This document shows positions 1 through 5,127 of a stretch of 5,127 nt of DNA, in pieces. Position numbers and translations under genes: made by a program. The DNA comes from Flavobacterium sp. (GTDB taxonomy: Bacteria > Bacteroidota > Bacteroidia > Flavobacteriales > Flavobacteriaceae). The stretch's first letter is position 1, and every line of letters begins with the position of its first letter. The notes under the pieces are model-generated. The model was not told the DNA's origin. It was given only the letters and a program-made list of their open reading frames with translations, and did not search any database. Location: the NCBI GenBank assembly GCA_027483785.1, contig JAIXTU010000039.1:1-5127 (forward strand). The letters are read 5' to 3'.

Positions 1-720
1 AAGAGAGCAAAAAATGCGATAGCACTAATTTGGATTATGCTTGTTATGGAAATTGTAAAAGTACTGTCGGGCTATTTGCAGTACGACTTACTAGTTGGAC
101 CAGATAGCGAAAATGGAATTAGTATGGAGGCGGCCAACGCAAACGATCTTCGGCAAATGATTGTTAATATTATTTATCTGATAGCCTACATTATTTCAAT
201 AGTAACTTTTATCCTATGGTTTCGCCGGGCGTATTACAATTTACATGTAAAAAACGACAACTTAAACCATACTGAAGGTTGGGCAGCTGGCGGCTGGTTT
301 GTGCCTATAATGAGTTTGTACGTTCCGCATCAAATCATGAAAGAGCTGTATGAAGAAACAAAAGAACTACTTTATAAAAAAGGAATCGATTTATCGCAGA
401 GTCTTTCTACAACGTACGTTAGTTGGTGGTGGGGAGTATGGATCTTGAATAATATCATCGCAAAGATTATTTTTCGCGCATCAAAAGATGTACAAACAGT
501 AGAAGGTTTAGCAAATGCTACGTTGTTTGAAATAGGTTCGAGCGTTTTTGGCATTGTACTGGCGTTAATTACCGTTAAAGTAATAAAAGATTATGCAGCC
601 GCAGAAGTGCTTTTCGCAAAAATTGACGAGCTGGAAGAACCAGTGCCCACTATTGATACCACCTTGGAAAACGAATCAAAGGCAGTGGAAACCGATTTGC
701 GAGTAAATGACCAGGAATGA
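1..720 (+). CDS. DUF4328-type multi-pass membrane protein, 5' end missing
   Basis: The frame is open from base 1, so the gene starts before the window and 239 residues are visible; the in-frame ATGs at 37 and 46 lie inside a hydrophobic helix and are unlikely starts. Numbering from base 1, membrane segments are at about 6-24, 53-74, 139-158 and 175-195. Between the second and third come FRRAYYNL (about 74-81) and GWAAGGWFVPIMSLYVPHQIM (about 93-113), the aromatic- and glycine-rich signature I associate with DUF4328 proteins (FRRAY.NL followed by GWA.GWWFVP). The last 40 or so residues are acidic and probably cytoplasmic. The family has no established function. It is an inner-membrane protein by inference. 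The next gene is convergent, so this one ends its transcription unit. Family assignment is from remembered motifs. Confidence 0.85.
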   Translation, partial: KRAKNAIALIWIMLVMEIVKVLSGYLQYDLLVGPDSENGISMEAANANDLRQMIVNIIYLIAYIISIVTFILWFRRAYYNLHVKNDNLNHTEGWAAGGWFVPIMSLYVPHQIMKELYEETKELLYKKGIDLSQSLSTTYVSWWWGVWILNNIIAKIIFRASKDVQTVEGLANATLFEIGSSVFGIVLALITVKVIKDYAAAEVLFAKIDELEEPVPTIDTTLENESKAVETDLRVNDQE

Positions 721-800
721 TTTGATTGGAGCAGTTAAAACGCGAGAATTTTCAATTTCAAATTCTTATCATTTAATCACATGATACGTCCGTGCACTCT

Positions 801-943
801 TTTCCGCACAAGGGATGGCAACGGAAAGCCGTGCCAAGCGAAAGCGCTTGAAGCCCGACTGCGTTGTGGCGACCAACGCAAGCCGCGACGCAGCGTGGCT
901 GAAACGCTTTTGCTTGGTGCGCCTTGCAGTGTACAGCCCGACC
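801..943. repeat. GC-rich structured intergenic element (putative Bacteroidota repeat or RNA)
   Basis: Bases 830-846 pair with 905-921 as a helix of up to 17 bp with three G-U wobbles (840/911, 833/918, 832/919). Inside it sit two adjacent hairpins. The first, 860-880, has 7 bp, a bulged T at 867, one more G-C pair and a GCGA tetraloop of the GNRA class. The second, 881-900, is a 7-bp AGCC.../...GGCT stem with a 6-base loop. Just outside the helix are two related 13-mers, GCAACGGAAAGCC (818-830) and GCAGTGTACAGCC (926-938), matching at 9 of 13 positions. AGCCCGAC occurs twice (852-859 and 935-942). Alternative local hairpins exist at 817-835 and 835-850. From memory, the flanks resemble short intergenic elements scattered in Bacteroidota genomes. 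Strand and function are unknown; a role at the 3' ends of the convergent genes is inference. Confidence 0.6.
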
Positions 944-1020
944 TGCCGTGCCCGATTGGTTTGCGCGGATCTCAAATACGCGCTACCCGATTTTTACGGC
1001 AGGATGTGCCCAAAAAATCG
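942..1020. other. Mutually exclusive hairpins next to the hemN stop
   Basis: CCTGCCGT (942-949) is the exact reverse complement of ACGGCAGG (996-1003). The same right arm also lies in a local hairpin, 988-1020: CGATTTTT (988-995) pairs with AAAAATCG (1013-1020), and after a 2x2 internal loop GGCA (998-1001) pairs with TGCC (1007-1010) around a five-base loop. The two folds cannot coexist. The hairpin lies 3 bases past the hemN stop, but on the hemN strand the U-tract is on the 5' arm and the A-tract on the 3' arm, with no U-run after it, so it is not a canonical intrinsic terminator. It could stabilise the mRNA 3' end. CCCGATT also occurs twice (951-957, 986-992). Confidence 0.5.
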
Positions 1021-1023
1021 AGC

Positions 1024-2373
1024 CTAAATTGCCGATGAAAACAATTTCGTGTCGGGTAATTTACGCTGTAATCGCAAGTCGAATGCCATACAAATGCTTC
1101 TTAAGAAAGGTCGGCCGGCTTCTAACACTTGTATGCCGGTTTCGCTGAGCTCGAGCAAACCATCTGCAACAAAAGTTCGCAAACTGTTTTTTAAGGTTTG
1201 AAAATCTATGTAGCGGAACAGCTCGTCGGTCCAAGTGGTTTGTAACTGACACATAATGTTTAAAATGTGCTGCTGTATGCACAAATCTTCATTGCTTAGC
1301 AAATGACCTTTTACAATTGGTAACATGTTGTTTTCAAGCAACTGATAATACGCTTTCAAATCCTTGGTGTTTTGCATAAAAGCTGCCTTAGAATTCCCGA
1401 TAGCCGAAACGCCCAAACCCAATTGCACGGCGGCTTTGGCGGTTGTATAACCCATAAAATTTCGGTGAAGCTGTCCCGATAAACTGTCGCGAAACAAATC
1501 GTCGGTGCGCAGCGCAAAATGGTCCATGCCAATTTCCACATAATCGTTTTCGAGCAATAGTTCTCGGGCAATTTCGTAGAGCTTGCGTTTTTGAGCGCCT
1601 TCGGGCAAATCGGATGTACTAAAACCGCGTTGTCCGGTACCTTTTACCCACGGCACGTGCGCGTAGCTGTACAACGAAATCCGATCCGGACGTAAAATGG
1701 TGGTTTTTTCGATGCTGTCGATAATATCGTTTTCACTTTGAAAAGGAAGCCCGTAAACCAGATCGTGCGAAACGCTTTTATAGCCCAATTCGCGCGCCAT
1801 AAAACTCACTTTGGCCACTTCGTTAAAGGTTTGCTGTCGGTTTATAACCTCTTGTATGTGCGGGTTGTAATCTTGCACGCCAAAACTAACTCGCGAAAAA
1901 CCGAAGCCACGCAACACGCGCAAATGCTGTGCTGAGGTGGAATGCGGATGTCCTTCGAAACCGAATTCGGCCGCTGCATCGATCTGAACGGTATTGGTAA
2001 TCGCCGTGAGTAATTGCTCTAACGACGACGGACTGAAAAAAGTTGGTGTGCCGCCGCCCAAGTGCAGTTCTTTTAAAACAGGCTTTGCGGGCAGTAATTC
2101 GAGGTAAAGATACCACTCTTTAAGCAGCGCTTCTATATAAGGTTGCTCGACTTCATGGCGTTTGGTAATGTATTTGTGGCAACCGCAAAACGTGCACAAG
2201 CGCTCGCAAAAAGGCAAGTGAATGTACAAACTGAGCGTGTTTTCGGTTTCGAGTTGCCTTTGAAGGCGTTGAAGAGCTACTGCGGTCGAAAAAGTAGTTT
2301 CCTCCCAGTAGGGAACAGTGGGATAGCTGGTGTAGCGCGGTGCAGCCGTGTTGTATTTATCAAAGAGATTCAT
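1024..2373 (-). CDS. hemN: Oxygen-independent coproporphyrinogen III oxidase/dehydrogenase (radical SAM)
   Basis: HemN decarboxylates two propionate side chains of coproporphyrinogen III to give protoporphyrinogen IX without O2, using S-adenosylmethionine and a [4Fe-4S] cluster, in the cytoplasm. The 449-residue product begins MNLFDKYNTAAPRYTSYPTVPYW. It has the HemN cysteine set C56-x3-C60-x2-C63-x-C65 (the first three bind the cluster), GGGTPT at 106-111, a VINRQQTF segment, YGLPFQ, a GMDHFA motif and the C-terminal HemN region ending LFSSAI. Its length is close to E. coli HemN (457). The frame extends 15 codons upstream to 2418, but those residues (Cys- and Arg-rich) are unlike the family, and a TAnnTTTG box at 2387-2394 lies inside that extension, so the ATG at 2373 is preferred. 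It lies 110 bp downstream of the peptidoglycan-binding gene on the same strand, with its own putative promoter. Confidence 0.95.
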   Translation of the reverse strand: MNLFDKYNTAAPRYTSYPTVPYWEETTFSTAVALQRLQRQLETENTLSLYIHLPFCERLCTFCGCHKYITKRHEVEQPYIEALLKEWYLYLELLPAKPVLKELHLGGGTPTFFSPSSLEQLLTAITNTVQIDAAAEFGFEGHPHSTSAQHLRVLRGFGFSRVSFGVQDYNPHIQEVINRQQTFNEVAKVSFMARELGYKSVSHDLVYGLPFQSENDIIDSIEKTTILRPDRISLYSYAHVPWVKGTGQRGFSTSDLPEGAQKRKLYEIARELLLENDYVEIGMDHFALRTDDLFRDSLSGQLHRNFMGYTTAKAAVQLGLGVSAIGNSKAAFMQNTKDLKAYYQLLENNMLPIVKGHLLSNEDLCIQQHILNIMCQLQTTWTDELFRYIDFQTLKNSLRTFVADGLLELSETGIQVLEAGRPFLRSICMAFDLRLQRKLPDTKLFSSAI

Positions 2374-2386
2374 GATCTTTTTTGAG

Positions 2387-2394
2387 CAAATGTA
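2387..2394 (-). promoter_or_regulatory. Putative -7 box for hemN (TACATTTG)
   Basis: Read on the minus strand this is TACATTTG, matching the Bacteroidota -7 consensus TAnnTTTG, and it ends 13 bases before the chosen hemN start. A GTTTT stretch about 19 bases upstream (2412-2416) is a weak -33 candidate. If used, transcription would start only a few bases before the ATG, giving an almost leaderless message. No FNR/CRP-like dyad was recognised nearby, although hemN genes are often oxygen-regulated. Confidence 0.4.
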
Positions 2395-2483
2395 GCGGCG
2401 GCAATCGCATGAAAACATGACAAATATCAGCTTACCAGACTGTTCACTTCATTTTTTTGTAGAACTCATATTATTGGCAAAAA

Positions 2484-3419
2484 TTACAACGTAGGTAAAT
2501 TCAAATTTAGTTTTAGAGCCGTTTGTTTTCCCACTACTCCATCGATATCTTTTGCAGGAAAGTGTAGTTTTTGGAACGCGAGAACGGCGAGCAAGGTGTT
2601 TCTCCCGAAATCGCCGTCGATATTGGTTTGAAACAAACCGAGTTCTTGCAGTCGTTTTTGGAGTTGAATAACATGCGGACCTTTAGAACCGAAACGCAAA
2701 CGAACTTGTATTGCCTCGGGATTTTGTGCAATGAACTGGGCGTCGGCACCGCGAAACAAAGCGTAGCAGAAGCGGTTTTGAGCGGGAGAATCTTTGTAAA
2801 CGGCATCGTGAAAGAGTTTCCAGTAGCTGGTATTTGGTGCAAAATTCCGACCTTTTGAATTCGGAAGCCCTAAGATTACTTGGCAACCTGCGCTGCTGTA
2901 TGCTCCGGTAAGACTTTCGCCATAGGCTGCGTGAATGTTGTCGTTCGGGTTACCGATTTCGATGGCATCGTCGTTGGCGAAAACAAGATCGTTCGTGGTT
3001 CGTCGCAACACAATATTAGTAGCTAAACGCAGGGCTTGATGTGCGCCGTTGATACTTGGGTTGTGAAAACCTTTTTCGTAGTAAGCGTAAAATCCGGATT
3101 GCATGGCATTAGCGCGCCCTGTGCCTGCCTGTTGCTTTTTCATGTATTTTAAGTGCGGAACGGTACTGCCCGGATAGAGAGCAATTTTTTCGGTAAGTGG
3201 GTTAAAAATACCGATTAGGCAGCGTGGATTTTCGTAATTGACTTCGGCGGTTTGGATTTTGTGTTCCGACTTAAAACTGGTGGGATTAGCTGCTGTTGCG
3301 AGGCAGCCTCTCAATCCAAAAATAAGCTTTTCGGTTCTGGAATAAGGAAAGCTGTTTAGCTCCAAAAGTTGCCGTAGCTGGCTTGCTGAAAATGTGAAAT
3401 TTTGCATAAATATCTTCAT
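2484..3419 (-). CDS. Peptidoglycan-binding protein with L,D-transpeptidase-like N-terminal domain
   Basis: The 311-residue product has two parts. Residues about 243-305 form a PG_binding_1 domain: GSKGPHVIQLQKRLQELGLF, then IDGDFGRNT, AFQKLHF and DGVVGKQT in the family order; this domain binds the cell-wall glycan/peptide network. Residues about 10-225 form a second domain with DNIHAAYGES (His163) followed by SSAGCQVI (Cys179), which resembles the His...S-x-G-C core of YkuD-type L,D-transpeptidases, though the usual Arg after the Cys is replaced by Gln180. Activity is therefore unproven. No signal peptide or membrane helix is seen, which is unusual for a wall-directed protein. Starts at 3419 or 3407 are both possible; 3419 is the longer choice. 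From memory, similar proteins occur in Flavobacteria as 'peptidoglycan-binding protein'. hemN follows on the same strand; the NUMOD4/HNH-like gene is divergent. Confidence 0.85.
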   Translation of the reverse strand: MKIFMQNFTFSASQLRQLLELNSFPYSRTEKLIFGLRGCLATAANPTSFKSEHKIQTAEVNYENPRCLIGIFNPLTEKIALYPGSTVPHLKYMKKQQAGTGRANAMQSGFYAYYEKGFHNPSINGAHQALRLATNIVLRRTTNDLVFANDDAIEIGNPNDNIHAAYGESLTGAYSSAGCQVILGLPNSKGRNFAPNTSYWKLFHDAVYKDSPAQNRFCYALFRGADAQFIAQNPEAIQVRLRFGSKGPHVIQLQKRLQELGLFQTNIDGDFGRNTLLAVLAFQKLHFPAKDIDGVVGKQTALKLNLNLPTL

Positions 3420-3425
3420 TTAATG

Positions 3426-3438
3426 GAGTAATTTACTC
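3426..3438. promoter_or_regulatory. 13-bp palindrome upstream of the peptidoglycan-binding gene
   Basis: GAGTAA-T-TTACTC is a perfect inverted repeat with a single central base, 7 bases before the start codon at 3419 (minus strand). It lies in the right place for an operator or a small 5' UTR structure, but a palindrome of this size in AT-rich DNA can arise by chance. A second one, AAAACT-T-AGTTTT, is at 3505-3517. Confidence 0.25.
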
Positions 3439-3552
3439 ACTTTTACATCGTTAAACAAAATTTTTTTTTCGGCTCGAGTCAGCAAAAACGGTTCCTTACG
3501 AAAAAAAACTTAGTTTTAATTACGGAAAAACCTTTTTTCGATGAAATACATG

Positions 3553-3582
3553 TTGTTTTTAACATTTGGAATCGTAACTTTG
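3553..3582 (+). promoter_or_regulatory. Consensus-spaced Bacteroidota promoter for the NUMOD4/HNH-like gene
   Basis: TTG at 3553-3555 and TAACTTTG at 3575-3582 are separated by exactly 19 bases, matching the Bacteroidota primary sigma-factor pattern (-33 TTG, about 19 bp, -7 TAnnTTTG). Transcription would start near 3588, leaving an AT-rich leader of about 120 nt before the ATG at 3709. The leader has a T8 run around 3648-3657 and no strong hairpin that I can see. Confidence 0.6.
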
Positions 3583-3708
3583 TTTTGAATTTAATTTTGA
3601 GTATTTGTGTATTTATTTATTAATGATTTAAATATTAACAATTATTCTTTTTTTTTCAACTTTAAACCCTCTAACTAATTAAGAATAACCAAACAAAAAA
3701 AGAATCTT

Positions 3709-4290
3709 ATGAGATACAGAAGATTATCTGGAGAAGAGTTTAGGGAGATTTTCCTAGGTCACAAGACACGAGTTCGCTATGCTGTCTCAAATTTTGGAAG
3801 AATTTTAAGTTTTTCCAGAGAGATGACAGACGGTAAAATTTTAAAAGGCGGTGAGCGCGATGGCTATCGTGTGCTGCCTGTAAAAGTTAATGACGACGTT
3901 AGTCCAAAGTCGAAAGTATTTTTTGTAGGTAAACTAGTAGCTGAAGCTTTCCTAGAAAGACCTAGCGAAGATCACACCTACGTTTTGCATTTGGATTACA
4001 AACGTGCAAACGACCGACTTGAAAACTTGCAATTTGCAACGTACCAGGAAATGTTGGACCACGGTAACAAGAGTCCACATGTACAAGAAGCTAGACGCAA
4101 ACTCATTCAGCACAACATTAAAAGCGACGGTCGTAAACTAACTGTTGCCAATGTGGTGAAGTTGAAAAAAATCTTGGCCGACCCAAATCGCAAGATTAAA
4201 TTGCGTGCCCTTGCTAGACAATTCAACATCAGCGAAATGCAGTTGTTCCGAATTAAGAAAGGCGAAAATTGGGGTCATATTAAAATATAA
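3709..4290 (+). CDS. NUMOD4/HNH-like protein with degenerate HNH centre and C-terminal HTH
   Basis: The 193-residue product has three parts. Residues about 8-36 (FREIF...RYAVSNFGRILSF) fit NUMOD4, the DNA-binding module of homing endonucleases. Residues about 68-115 (VGKLVAEAFLERPSEDHTYVLHLDY...NDRLENLQFAT) align by eye with the HNH_3 pattern vHRLVAeAF...NHiDgnk.NNrvENLeWvT. The first catalytic His of vHRLV is replaced (VGKLV, Gly74) and the NH pair is LH (Leu93-His94), while Asn101 and Asn106 remain. Residues about 143-190 form a helix-turn-helix region (KLTVANVVKLKK ... LRALARQFNISEMQLFRIKKGENW). I infer a DNA-binding, probably regulatory protein rather than an active nuclease. I recall close relatives as a conserved Bacteroidota family. 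No intron, intein or phage context surrounds it. The start has an A-rich leader and no clear Shine-Dalgarno. It has its own promoter and terminator. Confidence 0.85.
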   Translation: MRYRRLSGEEFREIFLGHKTRVRYAVSNFGRILSFSREMTDGKILKGGERDGYRVLPVKVNDDVSPKSKVFFVGKLVAEAFLERPSEDHTYVLHLDYKRANDRLENLQFATYQEMLDHGNKSPHVQEARRKLIQHNIKSDGRKLTVANVVKLKKILADPNRKIKLRALARQFNISEMQLFRIKKGENWGHIKI

Positions 4291-4301
4291 CTTCGAAAAG
4301 C

Positions 4302-4332
4302 AAAAAATCCCTACTTGTAGGGATTTTTTTTT
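4302..4332 (+). terminator. Intrinsic terminator after the NUMOD4/HNH-like gene
   Basis: TCCCTA (4308-4313) pairs with TAGGGA (4318-4323) around the loop CTTG, flanked by A6 (4302-4307) on the left and T9 (4324-4332) on the right; the A and T tracts lengthen the stem to 12 bp. It begins 11 bases after the stop codon and has the form of a rho-independent terminator. The A-tract means it could also work on the opposite strand. Confidence 0.9.
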
Positions 4333-4344
4333 GCGGCTACTTTC

Positions 4345-4377
4345 CGTACTTCGTAAGATAAAATCCTAATAAGTACG
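4345..4377. repeat. 7-bp inverted repeat before the 222-residue gene
   Basis: CGTACTT (4345-4351) and AAGTACG (4371-4377) are exact reverse complements separated by 19 bases, and the right arm ends 3 bases before the start codon at 4381. It could be an operator or a leader hairpin that hides the start region. No good TAnnTTTG box was found here; the nearest fits are TACTTTCC (4338-4345) and TACGTTTA (4374-4381). Confidence 0.3.
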
Positions 4378-4380
4378 TTT

Positions 4381-5049
4381 ATGAATGCAAGAGACTTTTA
4401 CAGAAAATACGATGTTGAGCTAATTCCGGCAGCATTGGCCGACCTAACCCTCGGAAAATGCGTTTGGGACGGCGGTTGGTTTGATAAACCTTCGTTTGAA
4501 CGAAAAGGTATGCCCAATTATATCTTCAATGCGTTTGTGGCTGAGGATTTAATCAGTTTAGACGAATGCGACGAATACTTAGAGCGTTTCCGATTGTTGC
4601 CGCGTATCGAAGCTGCTTTTAGTCAGGAAAGTGTAGAGCTTGAAACCGACGATGCCTTACAATTGGGGATTCCGCAGTTAGCCAAACTCGATGCGAAGCT
4701 CGATATGATTAAAAACGCGCGATTCTCGGTTTTGGAAGCCACTGGTCAAAGTATTCCGAACCGCGATCGCATAATCATCGACCGACTGCTCGATCAGCTC
4801 AAAGCAAAAAACTGGGACAAATACCGATCTGGCTTGCGACGTGCCTACATGATTACTGAACTGTATTACGGTGCGGTTGAAATAACCATCGACCAAAAAT
4901 GGGAAGCCGCACTCGACGCCACTATTGCTGCAACGCCGGGCGAACAAGCCGTAAAACTCAAAGTTGGTAAATCGGTTTCGTACACCTTCCCCAGCGGAAA
5001 TGTACCTTTTGGGATGCGAATGGAACGTATTAAATTTTTCAATAGCTGA
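4381..5049 (+). CDS. Uncharacterised soluble protein, possible gasdermin-like fold
   Basis: I do not recognise this 222-residue protein as a named family. It has no signal peptide or membrane helix. The N-terminal third has FYRKYDVELIP, ADLTLGKCVWD and KGMPNYIFNAF, then an acidic helix (about 54-70). The C-terminal half has a helix (about 128-149), a strand pair YMITELYYGAVEITI (156-170), a variable stretch rich in Ala and Thr (173-192), and SVSYTFPSGNVPFGMRMERIKFF (198-220). That order recalls the end of the gasdermin pore-forming domain (LYVV.E.v....EVTL ... vtIP.G.vlAFRV..L.V). This is a pattern seen by eye, not an alignment. The protein ends right after that strand, so there is no room for an inhibitory C-terminal domain, and no protease gene is adjacent. 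The start follows the terminator by 48 bases, so it is probably its own unit. Confidence 0.75.
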   Translation: MNARDFYRKYDVELIPAALADLTLGKCVWDGGWFDKPSFERKGMPNYIFNAFVAEDLISLDECDEYLERFRLLPRIEAAFSQESVELETDDALQLGIPQLAKLDAKLDMIKNARFSVLEATGQSIPNRDRIIIDRLLDQLKAKNWDKYRSGLRRAYMITELYYGAVEITIDQKWEAALDATIAATPGEQAVKLKVGKSVSYTFPSGNVPFGMRMERIKFFNS

Positions 5050-5055
5050 AAAAAG

Positions 5056-5063
5056 TACCTTTG
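5056..5063 (+). promoter_or_regulatory. Putative -7 box for the last gene (TACCTTTG)
   Basis: TACCTTTG matches TAnnTTTG and lies 6 bases after the preceding stop codon and 17 bases before the ATG at 5081. A T-rich stretch at 5034-5039 is a weak -33 candidate, which would place half of the promoter inside the preceding coding region. Confidence 0.5.
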
Positions 5064-5080
5064 CGAACTTAATTTTTCGC

Positions 5081-5127
5081 ATGGAACAAAAAAATGTATT
5101 GAAAGGAGTGCTGTTTGTAGGAGCAGT
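5081..5127 (+). CDS. Start of a gene cut by the window end, possibly a membrane transporter
   Basis: ATG at 5081 opens a frame, MEQKNVLKGVLFVGA, that runs off the window. The short polar N-terminus followed by a hydrophobic start suggests a first membrane helix. It loosely recalls the beginning of EamA/DMT-family transporters of Bacteroidota (KKN.LLKGVLFV...), but 15 residues are too few to decide. The TAnnTTTG box 17 bases upstream supports it being a real start. Confidence 0.5.
   Translation, partial: MEQKNVLKGVLFVGA

Larger units (their letters stand above)
721..1023. other. Convergent intergenic region without a credible gene
   Basis: This gap separates the stop of the DUF4328 gene from the stop of hemN, so both genes are transcribed into it. 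Bases 721-780 are AT-rich and hold a weak inverted repeat, AGAATTT (745-751) with AAATTCT (760-766), that lacks a T-run and is not a convincing terminator. From about 801 the composition changes sharply: I count about 62% G+C over 801-960, against about 28% in 721-780. Overlapping open frames exist here on both strands, but their products are rich in Arg and Cys, look like no protein family, and are explained by the GC-rich repeat structure. Confidence 0.75.

Noticed and set aside
745..766. AGAATTT/AAATTCT hairpin after the DUF4328 gene as a terminator
   Set aside because: The stem is AT-rich, the loop is 8 bases and no T-run follows, so it does not meet the usual form of an intrinsic terminator.
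769..1148. Several overlapping open frames of 68-85 codons on both strands in the convergent gap, one running into the hemN 3' end
   Set aside because: They sit on the GC-rich self-complementary element, overlap one another in different frames, have Arg- and Cys-rich products with no family resemblance, and lack promoter or ribosome-binding signals.
2374..2418. 15-codon N-terminal extension of hemN from an upstream ATG
   Set aside because: The extra residues are unlike HemN N-termini, and the extension contains the likely -7 box; the ATG at 2373 gives the family-typical beginning.
2571..2858. 95-codon plus-strand frame inside the peptidoglycan-binding gene
   Set aside because: It is a shadow of the minus-strand gene, whose product has a clear PG_binding_1 domain over the same bases.
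3541..3588. Short frame MKYMLFLTFGIVTLF, a hydrophobic 15-residue leader-like peptide
   Set aside because: It overlaps both boxes of the putative promoter 3553-3582, so the message from that promoter would not contain it, and it has no ribosome-binding signal.
4678..5082. 134-codon minus-strand frame opposite the 222-residue gene
   Set aside because: It is antisense to a better-supported gene, is Arg- and Phe-rich without recognisable motifs, and its start lies in the promoter of the following gene.

Overview
The window looks like chromosomal DNA of a Bacteroidota bacterium, probably Flavobacteriia or a close relative. The evidence is moderate-to-low GC, little Shine-Dalgarno signal before the start codons, promoter-like boxes of the TAnnTTTG type (2387-2394 minus, 3575-3582 plus, 5056-5063 plus), and gene families that I associate with this phylum. 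No tRNA, rRNA, CRISPR array, insertion sequence or prophage block is visible.

Layout. Positions 1-720 (+) hold the 3' part of a multi-pass DUF4328-type membrane protein whose start lies before the window. Positions 721-1023 are a convergent intergenic gap containing an unusually GC-rich, heavily self-complementary element (about 801-1020). Positions 1024-2373 (-) are hemN, the oxygen-independent coproporphyrinogen III dehydrogenase of heme synthesis. Positions 2484-3419 (-) encode a protein with an N-terminal domain carrying a His and an SSAGCQ motif (L,D-transpeptidase-like) and a C-terminal PG_binding_1 domain. Positions 3420-3708 are an AT-rich divergent control region with a consensus-spaced Bacteroidota promoter and a leader of about 120 nt. 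Positions 3709-4290 (+) encode a NUMOD4/HNH-like protein with a degraded HNH centre and a C-terminal helix-turn-helix, closed by a clear intrinsic terminator. Positions 4381-5049 (+) encode an unrecognised soluble 222-residue protein whose C-terminal half loosely recalls the gasdermin pore-forming domain. Positions 5081-5127 (+) are the first codons of another gene.

The genes do not form an obvious pathway or a single system; most appear to be separate transcription units. The main points of interest are the structured element between the convergent genes (a closing helix of up to 17 bp around two hairpins, flanked by related 13-mers), the apparent conversion of a homing-endonuclease-type protein into a DNA-binding protein, and the gasdermin-like pattern in the 222-residue protein. 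The last is only a hypothesis.
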